Of a stretch of DNA of 64,000 nucleotides, positions 1 to 10,085 are shown in pieces. Each line of letters starts with the position of its first letter. Position 1 is the stretch's first letter. The notes beneath the pieces were generated by a model. It was given only the letters and a program-made list of their open reading frames with translations. It was not told the DNA's origin and made no database searches. Source of the stretch: Strobilurus pachycystidiatus (taxonomy: Eukaryota; Basidiomycota; Agaricomycetes; Agaricales; Physalacriaceae); assembly GCA_019915135.1 (NCBI GenBank), contig JAHLMK010000001.1:6138001-6202000 (forward strand), read 5' to 3'. The position numbers and the translations under genes are program-made.

Positions 1-2
1 CC

Positions 3-2345
3 CAGTTTGGGCGGGTCATCGACCTCGACGGGATCAGTATCACCAAAACTCGGGCCATTGTTCGAGTGACCGAGATCTTTGTCCCAGCCGCTATCATGTC
101 TATATATTCAAAGAAAGGACAGGATACACGGCCTCTTTCTTCATTCGGTGCTCTTCCATTTGATGTTGTGGTCAAACGAGATCGCCTGAAGACCCATGTC
201 CCCGAATTCTCGCCGGTTGAAAAGGATGACACAGTCTTGCCCGTTTCTGCAGCACCAGATACACGGGTGACAAATGTCATCGAGGAGGCAATCCGTGCTC
301 TTGACGTCAACACTGACTCGGACACTGCGCCAGCTCCCGAGCCTGGGTCCAATGGTGTCGACGTTGGCTTTGATGTCGATGCTCTGCTGGAGACTATCGA
401 TCACTCCGACGGCTTGACGCGCGACGCTACTGCTGAAGCGGCCTGGCAGAAGATTTCGGACTTCATCTCGGATCTCTCGTGGCCAGCTGAGACACGTAGC
501 CGAGTCCTCAAGGACATCTTCCATGTCTTTCAGATGATCTGGATACCTAAGTCCCACGGACTACGTGTTACCTTCTCGAGAGCTCTTCGCGACGCCATCT
601 TCCTACCCGACCGCGAAGATCAAAAACGGATAGTCTCGTACCTCTCCCGTCAATCTCCGCCACAGACTTGGGATGAATGTCTGCAGTCCAACCCTCGGTT
701 CATCAAGAGGCACTGCCGATTTGTTGTTCCACCTGCCGAAAAGCTCTATCCTGTAGTCGCGGCCGTTTTCAGGAAGTATGGGCCACTAAAGGATGCCGAA
801 ACCAATCTTCCCCTCTTCAATGCATCGACTTGGAAGACAATCAAGAACATCTTGATCATCATCCGTGCTGGGTACATCTCCGATCCTCCTGGTATAGCAC
901 TCTATCATTTCATGGGGTACTCATCTGAGACTGGGCTTCCGATATATCGCTGCTTCCGAGGTACAAACGCAACAGAGGGTGGTGTCCATCGTCCTATTCG
1001 CCGTTGCATGCCAATCAATGGCGCATCACCACGACATACCGTGAATCGTTTGACTGACTACTCGTTTCGTCACAATATGCGTGTATGTTTCTAGATTTCT
1101 TATTGATGAGAACGAAATTGACATATATTTCAGAATGGTGTACGAAACATGACCGGTGTACCGTATCGTGGACACTTTGACCTCTGGCTGATAAACCAAC
1201 ATCAGATACTGTGCAATTCCGACACTATACGGAAGCTCGTACCGTCGTTGCGACCAGTCGCTGGTTGGGTCAATGGCGCTCTCTATGAGCCAACGACCGA
1301 AGTATTTGGTATACTACCCATTCCCGCGCAGGTGAAAGATTCTGGCAACATCTTGTCATTCGACTCCTTCGACAGGCCGAAGAAATATGCTTACCTGGCT
1401 GGACGCCAAGGTACCCGATTTGCAGTCCTCACTGTTCATACCGATGCCGAGCGCAAACTGTTCTCGGATTTCATGCGATCAGATCCTGCCTTCAACGGAG
1501 AAGCAGGTCCGATCTGGGCCAACGCCGTGAAGCGCTGGAATCGAGAGGCTGATGGAAAAGTCATCTTCTACAAGGTAAGCATCCGTTTGTTTACTGGACA
1601 GGCCGAATTCTCACCAATCATGATTCAGTTAATCGAACATCTCAAAAATCAGTACGGGGCCTGGAAGACTTTAGTCAATGTCAAACACACGAGACTTGCG
1701 ACATACAATGCCCGAAAGGATGTCGACAAACTTGTTCGTGATATTGCGAGTCGGGTGAAGAACGCGCCGTCTACCGTCCCTGTTGCGCAGCGGTCCATAC
1801 CGGCCGCACCTAGCACCGGCCTCAAGGATGTGATCCCCGCTACTGAAAGCAGCAGCTCGATGTCGAGCGTTGTGTTTCCGAGCTCCAGCAAAGAACCGAG
1901 GAAGCGAGCCGTCCATTCGATGCGCACGCTTGCCAGGCCTGATGATTTAGTCGCATCTGTTGAGCCGTCGTCGGAAGTGGCATCAGTTCGAACGGGCAAT
2001 GTCGCGAGCCAGACGCCGGCCCAAATATCATCTAGACAGACTGAGACGGAAGTCAATGCTGCGACTGTTGAAGCGCCTCCGGCGTTGACTCCAGAAGCAA
2101 CAAAAAATCGCGCACCGAGGACCTGCATCAAATGCGGGAATCTTGCAACACGATGCAAAGGAAATAGCAGCCGTACTGCCTGCCCGAATCCTTGCAGGGA
2201 TTGCGGCGATCGTGGGTGTCCTGGCCGTCCTAAGCGTAATCCAAAGAAGCAGTGTCCGACGCTTTGCGAGAGAGAGGGGACGTCGGGGGACAGTCGGAGA
2301 GGCCACAAGAGGAGGATTGTTGAGTCTTCCAACGGTCGGAGTTGA
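3..2345 (+). CDS. 5'-partial hypothetical protein with Cys-rich C-terminus
   Basis: I do not recognise the family with certainty. The frame is open to the left window edge, so the start lies outside. Two introns fit the frame: 1083-1133 (GTATGT...CAG) and 1575-1628 (GTAAGC...CAG, 54 nt, frame-neutral); joining them gives one ORF ending at TGA 2343-2345. The part around the first intron carries short conserved-looking motifs (RGTNATEGGVH, then RHNMR, then TGVPYRGHFD). The last ~60 residues hold CxxC pairs and are rich in Cys, Arg and Lys (CIKCGN, CPNPCRDCG), suggesting a small zinc-binding module after a Ser/Thr-rich linker. Proteins with an RGT-EGG-H block and a Cys cluster are often multicopy in basidiomycetes and sometimes travel with transposons; that link is only an inference here. 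Coding status is well supported, function is not. Confidence 0.65.
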
Positions 2346-4800
2346 ACCCGACGCGTCGATCCAGCATTGATGCGCGGGGGTGGGCCATATGAAAAGAAAC
2401 AAGAACATCAAGACTGTAGTGTATTTTCTGAATTAATATAGAGAGAATGAATAGAGAATATAGTACACGTACCTGGCTGATACCAATGAAGTCTGTCTAA
2501 ACCGCCAGTTACCGCCTTGCTAGTAAGCCGGATCCGAGTCGCGTGAAATTGCTATGCGCCCAAAACGATACAAGGCTCGACGGAGGGCCAGAGCAGACCG
2601 GGATGCTGTGCCGCACTGCTCTGGGATCCTTCGTGTTCGACGGTGGTGGTTGAGGACAGAGTGATTGACGAGATGGATCAATGATGAGCATGCGATCTTC
2701 AGCACATTCAAACTCCGCAGATAACAACTTCTCCTTGCAAGACAATTTCTCTGCTGAGTAAACAAATTGTAGATAATCTGGTAAAATCACAGACCGTGTA
2801 TTCAAGGTGATTCGTTGGACTGTAAAATTTACAGAGTCAGTGCAATGATAGTTTCTCAGTGCGAGCACAATTTGCCATCTCGCGAGCGCGACTGCCACAT
2901 CTGGAAGTCGGGCGGCAATGATGGCAGTTCCCGTAATGGGCACATGTGTTTCCTCAACGTCGCTCAGGGTCCCCATCTGGCCCAGACACACTCTGATTGA
3001 TTCCCCAAGGTGCGCCTACAAGTCTCTTTCTTTCCTTCCCCTTTTCCTCTTCTTTTTCTTTTTCTTTTCTTTTCTTTTTATTTAATTTGGTTACGTCAGG
3101 CACCAGCATCATTACCGAGCCCGGCGGCCGTAAATCTGGGGATTGTCGAGATGTTCGCATCAGTGACACATGTGATAAAGACAGGATGCGGACGATGAAC
3201 GCACCCATTTATCTCCCCACGTCGCCATTGAAATTCTGATTTCATACGACCGCAACATGGGGATCTCTTTCAAAAAAATGTAGTGCGTGCCTTGATATAC
3301 AATGTCAGCGAGAGGGCACGGTGGTTGGCGCGAAAGTACGGACCGCCGAGTGCGATATGACCGCCGATACCCTCGCGGAAGAGCTGTGGACAATATTTCA
3401 TGGCCCACTGGAACCGAATGTAGTCGAGCGCCTGCGGGTGGATCAACAAACCGTTACGACTGCAAATGGGTATCATGAGTCCAACCTTGGCGTAAGACGA
3501 GTTGCTGAGGTGCAGATTGAAGTCGCAATCATCAAGACCTGTTGAACAGATGAGTTCACATTGCGGAGGAGACAAGATCAAAGGCACCCGCAAAGGACCG
3601 CTCTACAAAGCCGACATGAAACGGGTTGCGTCCCACCGGCGACCTGTTATGCCACCATCTCTGAATTAGAACCTTCTTGACCTTCGATGATCTCAGCGAT
3701 ATGAGGATTCTGTGTACGCGTTTGACGAAAAGGAGTCTAAAGATGGGGGAGAGCGTTTTTACTGCAAAGATAGAGCATTAGGAACAACCCCGTACAGAAT
3801 CGAAAGAATAACATACGATGCCAAAGGAGTGGGAACGACTGTATGTTCAGAACAATCAAGAGCACACCTATATACTTGGCAGAGGTAAACAGATGCATGG
3901 GTGTTACGCTCGTAAGTCTCTTGGAAAGAGTGTCCATGATGGATAGGACCGAAGGGATTGGGGAGAAGAAGAGTTGGATTCAGGTAGGACGAAGATCTTC
4001 ATAGAGTGTGCTTCGACTGGGGATTTTACGCCATATGAGTGTCACGGTCCTGATGACAGATGATTGGGAGGACATGATGTTTCGCTGAATTGACCGCTCA
4101 CCGCCGAAAATGGTTGCTGTAGCGGGCCAAGTCTTTGGTAACCGCCGCGTAGGAAGACTTCGCGCACAGGCGCTGAGCAGAAAGCTGGGACACGTCAAGA
4201 GCTGACTAGAGTTGACAGGGACATAGTCCCAGAGAAAACGAAACGCGGGGCTCGGGGTCGGAGGCTATGCGCGACTCTCAAGCATCACCAAACAGTCCGC
4301 TAATCCGCTGATCACCCGGACCGTGCGGTCCGCTTACTCTAAATAGAGGCCTTCCCAGATTGGGACGCGCGTCGCGAACTAAGCCGAATTTTGTCGGGAC
4401 GCTGATTCGTCGCATGATGAGTGGAAAGTACACAGTTTTCTGAGAGACTTCGCATTGCAGGCCTGATCGAAGCGGACCGAGGTGTGTGATGTCGCACTTA
4501 GCGATCCAAGTAGTGAACGCCACCGGTGACGGAAAGGCGGAAGAGATGAATGCAGGTAATCAGTGGAGTGGCCCTGGGCACCTAACCCAGCAATTCTTGA
4601 AGAACACAATGGACTGCAAGTGTCAGCAAGCCATTGTCGTGCACTTCCATTGATGTCTGCTTTGGAAACTTGGGCCACACTTTTTGTTTGTTGTTGTCTA
4701 GACATGCCCATTGTTCATGACCCTTTCTAGTCCACGCTTCCACCTTAAAAGACTCTGACACGGACTGACATCGCAAACAATCTTGACCTCAACTTTCGAG
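2346..4800. other. intergenic, no gene recognised
   Basis: Only short overlapping frames without splice-supported continuity or recognisable motifs. It contains the pyrimidine tract listed separately. Confidence 0.5.
3022..3090 (+). repeat. polypyrimidine tract
   Basis: About 65 nt almost entirely of C and T, ending in runs of CTTTT/TTTCTT and then an A/T-rich stretch. It is low-complexity sequence. It could be a promoter-type CT tract, but no gene starts close downstream on the plus strand. Confidence 0.7.
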
Positions 4801-5233
4801 ATGACACTCACGCGATCCCAAGAGCTTCCACAGTTCGTGGACCTTCCCAAGGCACTGAGCGAGCGTCTCAAACAGCGCTTTGCGTACCAAATGATGGTTG
4901 AGCCTAAATGGATTAACGTAGACACGGGATTGCCAGTGAGTTGCCAGTTTTCTTTTTCCATAGTATACTCATTGACGATGCCAGGTTCTGAAGGCAAAGC
5001 TCTGGGAGCTAATCAAACCCGAGATGCAAAAGCTGTCCTTTGGGTTCTCGCAGAGCCTCACTGAGGATGTCTTGATAGAGCACACGACGTTGTCGATATG
5101 CTTTCATACTGCAGATGGGACCAGCGAGTTCCCAGTCACATCCGAGAAGCAGTGGAGGCGTGCCATGAACATGAGACAGACAAAGTACTCCCTGGGAGTG
5201 AAGGTGCCGATTGGGCTAGTAGTCGAAACATGA
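4801..5233 (+). CDS. small hypothetical protein, 2 exons
   Basis: The first ATG of the frame is 4801 (MTLTRSQELP). A 49 nt intron at 4936-4984 (GTGAGT...CCAG) joins exon 1 to exon 2 in phase 0, giving about 127 residues ending at TGA 5231-5233. Without the intron exon 1 runs into unrelated sequence, whereas the joined product reads VDTGLP-VLKAKLWEL. The protein is soluble-looking with amphipathic helices, has no signal peptide or membrane segment, and I do not recognise it. Support comes from the clean intron and uniform codon use; short length keeps confidence moderate. Confidence 0.5.
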
Positions 5234-6008
5234 TACAGGGGATTCAGAAATGCGAGTTGATCTATCGTCTAAAACTGGTGTCGTAACAAGCGCCAGACCC
5301 TATCATATTATAAGGAGAAGACATATTTGTGGGAGAGTCGAGTCAGAGTCGAGAGTCACGCGACGGCAATCTATGTGCGTGTGAGGGTCTCCCACGGAGT
5401 CCCACCAACTTTGAACGTTTGAAGTTTGAACTCGTTACGCGGGCCTCGGCCCTCACAGCCACTCAGTATGAGTCAGCGCATCGGGCCCTGATGGCCTACG
5501 TTTGGCCTTCAATGACATTGATACTCACGACGTTCCCATGGACATATGCAACACATGCCCTGCGTCCCCTCATCACCATCGCACGATCTGTGGAGCCAAG
5601 GAGACTGGCAGCTTGTTTCTTACCGAATGTTTGTCCGCGCAAATTCTGTAGTGATCCACGTAAGATCTGGTAATCGGGTGTCTTATGCTAGGCAGCGAAG
5701 TTTTGACATCCCACTCATTCAGGCGCCAATGCTGCGACTATCTTTGGCTGCATTGAATAGCATGAAGTACGTGATGATGTATATCAACTCATTGACGGCG
5801 TTCTGTAGTGTTATTTCAAACCTGGCTCCTAGGTGTCCAGTGCACGTTTCATGCTCTGATTTTGTGATTATCACCCACATAAGACGACGAGGAGTCTATC
5901 CAGTGCGACTCCCCCTTCCTCTTTTCTCATCAGAGGTTGATCCTTGTCGGGCAAAGCGACTGCTGCCTGTACTTTGTTGTTACCCTCAACATTGACGCCA
6001 CTAGCAAG
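5234..6008. other. intergenic
   Basis: No supported gene. It contains the upstream region of the membrane-protein copy that starts at 6009. Confidence 0.4.
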
Positions 6009-7400
6009 ATGGTCCAGTTCCTTGCTTTCAGAGACTCGGAGGACGAGACCATCGAGCTGCTATCCTATTTTGACTGCTTTGTCAAGAGCGAGCGGAATCA
6101 AGACATGCAAGGCTTCTTGGTGCGCCTGTCAGGTATGTTTTGGTACTTTTCTGTGTCTGATACGACTACATCACTTCATCTCAGCGCTTGTGGTCAACAT
6201 ATGCCTTGGCATTCTCATCAAATGGTCTGATGAAGACCTCGAGGCCTCAGTAGGCGTCGTGCTTGTACAAGTGTACACTGTCCTCCTCGCAACTTTCATC
6301 TCTATGAAAACTCGATCCCTCTCCATCGCCGACGCGCACTTTGCACTGGTCCTGACCATATCTCCACTGGCGGTGTACTTGATCTGGGCGGCCTGTCGCT
6401 TTCTATTCAATCGTCGAAAACCTGGGTTGCTTTACGCCCGTCTTTCGCGGAGCTATCGCCTGATTGTCATCGCGAGCACTTTTATCATGCTTGCGCTCTG
6501 GATTGTCTTACAGCTTCTCGTCTACTTCGCGCGCGAGCGCGTTTTTGACGTCCATGATGTCACCTGTAGTCGGCCGACGATACGGGAGTGGCTGTTTTAT
6601 CGCACGGTGGAGGCGGTCATGTACCTGAACTGGTCCTGGCAGCTGAGACGTTCTTCAGCCACGACCATGGTACCTGAATCCAGCGTAGCTGGCGCCACTT
6701 GACAGTCCGCTTTTGTCGACGTCTGAACTCTCTCCATATATCCACGACGTGCCGGAGGGAATATATCACATACAATGCCGGGACAATGATCACTAGTGTC
6801 GAACTGGTATGCTGCGTTATGCTTGCTTATCCATTGTAATCTGACTCTCTCGCCAGGATCGTCGTGACCAAGTCGCATCCGTGGTTTATATTTCTCATGG
6901 TGTCTACTATCTATATCTCATGGGCCGGTGCCATTGGGATGGGGTATCTCTCCATGACCATGTTCTACAGACAGATTTCCGACGTTCTCCATTATCTGTT
7001 TGATGAAGATGCGGAGAATTTTGGTCCACGACCCGACGATGCCTCTATCGACGACATTTTTAGCTTTGGTCAGCTTTTGGCCTTGGCGGCTATCATCGAG
7101 CCTGTCTATCAGGTTTTGCGTCTAGCTTGGATGCATCGACGCAATTTGTTGGGTGGGATCAAGGGCATCCCGGGCTTCCTTTGGGGTGGGCTGGTTTACT
7201 TCTTGATCGGGAGAAGGAACCCTTGGAAGCCAGTCCTTCAGCGAAAGCTGGAGCAGGAGAAGCACGGAAATCCGCAGGTGTATAATGTGGTACTTGGACG
7301 GAGAGATAGCCAGGAGAGTCTTGTCAGCTTGCGGGACCCCGAAAAGGGCAACTTGAACTTTGGTAACGGAGCCGTTTATGAGTTGCACAATGGAATTTAG
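6009..7400 (+). pseudogene. multi-pass membrane protein, copy 1, broken by internal inversion
   Basis: Paralog of the intact gene at 14944-16373. ATG 6009 opens exon 1 (6009-6132); a 52 nt intron (6133-6184) at the same place as in the paralog leads to exon 2. Similarity is close through LVVNICLGILIKWSDEDLE, several hydrophobic segments and FYRTVE (about residue 190), then stops near 6640. The expected next ~50 residues (paralog motif VPTLYIVYCIRHSLDIW) are encoded on the opposite strand between about 6645 and 6800, reading VPALYVIYSLRHVVDIW. In the forward frame a TGA at 6700-6702 ends translation. Similarity resumes at 6858 (IVVTKSHPWF) and continues to the stop at 7398-7400. A cryptic splice from GTACCT near 6620 to the AG at 6855-6856 would be in frame and skip the inversion, so a shortened product cannot be excluded. 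Confidence 0.75.
6645..6798 (-). other. inverted coding segment inside membrane-protein copy 1
   Basis: The minus strand of this ~150 bp stretch translates to residues homologous to plus-strand residues of the paralog at about 15580-15735: LVIIVPALY, then DIWREFRRRQ, then WRQLRWIQVPWSWL, against LVLLVPTLY, DIWKEFKRRQ and WRRSMRWLQVPWNWL. Both flanks are in plus orientation, so only this block is flipped. Edges are good to about 10 bp. It also explains an otherwise odd 93-codon antisense frame here. Confidence 0.85.
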
Positions 7401-7894
7401 ATCACTGAAGCGCTGTATTTATCGGAGACTTGGCCTCGGACTGTAATTGAACTTCATTATTATATTCTCCCGTTCCTTCGATGACGCGATACTGGTCGAT
7501 AAACGGAGTCCTTTCTGTCACGTCGTGCCTGCGGAATTCTGCTCTGAGATTCTGATGAGCGGAGCCTCTACTATCACTTCAGACTACTCATTTCTGACCG
7601 AGCCTTTTAGTTTCGTCTGACGCCAGTGCGGGTAAACTCGCAACCTGTATGGCGATCCTATCTTCCGGCGCAATACAAAAGTGACTGTGAAGTCTGGCTT
7701 CAAAAGTTCACCCATTGACACTAGTCATGACTAGTAGCTGTAAGGTTCCTCACGCGTCCAGATCGGGTCTCTCACGCATCGAGAATCGAGATTGGGCCTG
7801 TCCTGCCGCGAATGTTCCATTGTGGGGACCCGGGCTGTGCGCTACGAAAAGCGGTGTGTGGATCTGATGTATTATGTGAGGATTTCCTCGTGGC
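7401..7894. other. intergenic, promoter side of next gene
   Basis: No coding frame supported. The 3' end of the membrane-protein copy lies to the left and the TATA element of the next gene to the right. Confidence 0.4.
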
Positions 7895-7900
7895 TATAAA
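7895..7900 (+). promoter_or_regulatory. TATA box
   Basis: TATAAA followed by AGCGCG, 37 nt upstream of the ATG at 7937. It is a good core-promoter match at a usual fungal distance and supports that start. Confidence 0.6.
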
Positions 7901-7936
7901 AGCGCGACGAACTGACCGCATGCCCTATCAACTTTC

Positions 7937-8436
7937 ATGAAACCCCTCTTCATGGCGCCACAGATGTCTGCCCCCGCTGGAGCCCTCTCGTGTCACATGG
8001 ATCCTGTCTACGACATGTCCGACATCTCGTCCTTCTCCACGTCTGCTTCCCCTGAAGGACGACCGAAGCTCTCTATGGTTGCTGACGGATGGAAACAACT
8101 GTCCAACTCTCCTGAAACGCAGCACTCTATTAGAGTTTTCGACTCGGATCCGGACATCGAAACCTTGAGATGCTTTTGCTGGAGCCACCTTCCGGTACGC
8201 CACCGCTATCTTGATCTATAGTTCTGCCCGTGCTAAACAACGTCCCTCTACGTATAACTCAGGCTACAACATTGGGAGCTTCCTTCGCCGATATCCCAAC
8301 TAGCATGGACTCGAGCTCGAAGGCCAATCGCAGAATGAGAATGCGCCACTTGTACGGCGAGATGCTCTCAGCATCGAATAATCAGAATTTGACCACTCCG
8401 CCTCCAACCCCCTGTGCTCCGCCGAAAGCTCTGTGA
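7937..8436 (+). CDS. small Ser/Pro-rich hypothetical protein, 2 exons
   Basis: ATG 7937 lies just behind a TATA box. Exon 1 (7937-8194) joins exon 2 (8263-8436) over a 68 nt intron (GTACGC...CTCAG) in phase 0, giving about 143 residues. The protein is rich in Ser, Pro and Met with a short basic patch (ANRRMRMRH) and a C-terminal tail of prolines and threonines. There is no signal peptide or membrane segment and it looks largely disordered. I do not recognise it. A second short TATA-driven gene of similar character lies at 12637, but the two sequences do not align convincingly. Confidence 0.5.
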
Positions 8437-8737
8437 TCTAGTCCTGAATGTGGTCCAGATTCTCCCGTCTGGGTTGGCTATTGCATTCCCCCACGTTATT
8501 AGCGCGCATCTGCCTACATACATTTACTTTCTATCTTTATAGGTATCAAATGTCAAGCATCACCTCTTTGCCACCAGTCGAACTCTGCGTGTTCACCTTG
8601 CTAAGTCGCTCCGAGTCTCTAAAGCGCAGTCCTTCCTTGTCTGCAGATCTGGCGTCATCCGAGTTCTATGACGATGTATCAAAGACAACATATTTCATTC
8701 TTCTCGTCCCCTTCTCATCGAGATATGTTGGAATCTG

Positions 8738-10085
8738 CTACAGGTGCGCTTTCGTGGACGCTGAGTCCTCATAGAATGGATAATCGATGTACCCCTTCGG
8801 TGACCCTCTGGCATAGAACGTCGACCTGTCGTACGGCGTGAAGGGTAGTTTGTGGCGTATTCGATAGACGATATCCGGCTGCAAGCTCCAGTCAGCGCAG
8901 AGTCGCGGGAAGATGACTTGAGCTCACATTGGCTATGAAGTGTCGTCCAAACGCAATGAGATCGAACTTGTCTTCTGCGGCAGGTATCGCATTTTCGGCG
9001 GTGTACCCGCCCGCGGATATGACAGGGATGGGCGCTACTATCTCGCGAAGGAAGTCATTTCCCTCCTCCGGACGTATGTCCTCGGCTGGTCGGTCTTCTC
9101 GAGCAAGAACACGCGGCTCGATAACAGAAAGGTAGGCGAGGTCGGGGTATCTAGTCTTGATCGCAGTCGCCAAGGCGGAGAATGTGGGTTTGGGGTCCGT
9201 TGGGTCCGCGCCTTTGATCAGAGCATCAGAGCACTACTCAGAGAGATGAGTCAAGGACAAACCAAAGTTATCGAAAAGCCAGGGGCTGACGCGATATCCC
9301 ACCCTGTCCGCACCGACGACTTGCACCACGGCGTCAAGGACCTCCAAGGGGAACCGAAGCTGGTTCTCGATGCTTCCTCCGTACTCGTCGGTTCGTTTAT
9401 TCGAAATAGCACGCGTGAACTGCTCAAGGAGATAGCCATTGGCGCCAAGTAGCTCGACTATAAAATTGAACTTGATCAGATCTCCTACCACGCGTATCAA
9501 ACACGTCTCACCTCCATCAAAGCCTGCCTCCATCGCATTCTTTGCTCCCTGGGCAAACCAGCCAACGTATTCCTTGATTTCATCGATCGTCAAAGGACGT
9601 GGGGCGACGTCCCGTCCAGGAAAGGGCACATCCGACGCGGAGACATACGGAAGGGATTGTTCGGCGAGGACCTTCACTTCCGCCACGCGACCAAGAGCCC
9701 AGAGCTGGAGGAAAATAACGCATCCTTTTGCATGGACCGCTTTGGTGACCTGGAGATGGGGAAACTGATGTTAGCATTTTGGCATAATGATAGAGAGCAC
9801 GGCGATGCATACTTCCTTCCACGCATCGATCTGCTCCTGGTTCCATATACCAGGCGCGTTACGATAGCCGCCCGCCTGCGGAGCGATGACCGTGGCCTCA
9901 GTCACTAGAAACGTACCCGGCGCGTGAGACCGCTGGGCATAGTATTCTGCGACGATGGAGAGAGGGACACTTTGCCGGTTCGCCCGGAATCGCGTTAAAC
10001 CCGACAGCACGACGCGATTCTGGAGTGTATATCGCCCCAACTTGAAAGGCTGGAAGAGCTTCGGGGTCCCCGATGAGTTCGACAT
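8738..10085 (-). CDS. Old Yellow Enzyme-like FMN oxidoreductase
   Basis: Five exons: 10085-9813, 9749-9512, 9457-9263, 9211-8928 and 8878-8738, separated by four GT-AG introns of 49-63 nt; the product is 376 residues, the normal family length. ATG 10085 starts PKLFQPFKLG, the usual beginning. OYE-family enzymes are FMN-dependent NAD(P)H oxidoreductases that reduce activated C=C bonds, usually in the cytosol. Visible family features are the FMN-loop Thr (LSGLTRFR), the active-site Trp region (LQLWALGR), ANGYLLEQF, NKRTDEYGGS and the C-terminal FGRHFIAN. The oddity is the catalytic motif, normally V-E-I-H-x-A-N-G-Y, which here reads VELLGANGY: the ligand-binding His is Leu while the Asn and Tyr are kept. 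The third intron (9212-9262) removes an in-frame TAG. Function as an OYE fold is likely; ordinary enone reductase activity is doubtful. Confidence 0.9.

Noticed and set aside
1649..2332. 227-codon minus-strand ORF
   Set aside because: Antisense to the better supported spliced gene at 3-2345; no motif.
6597..6878. 93-codon antisense ORF
   Set aside because: Explained by the inverted block of the membrane-protein gene; not a separate gene.
9234..9236. in-frame TAG in the OYE-like gene
   Set aside because: Lies inside a 51 nt GT-AG intron (9212-9262).
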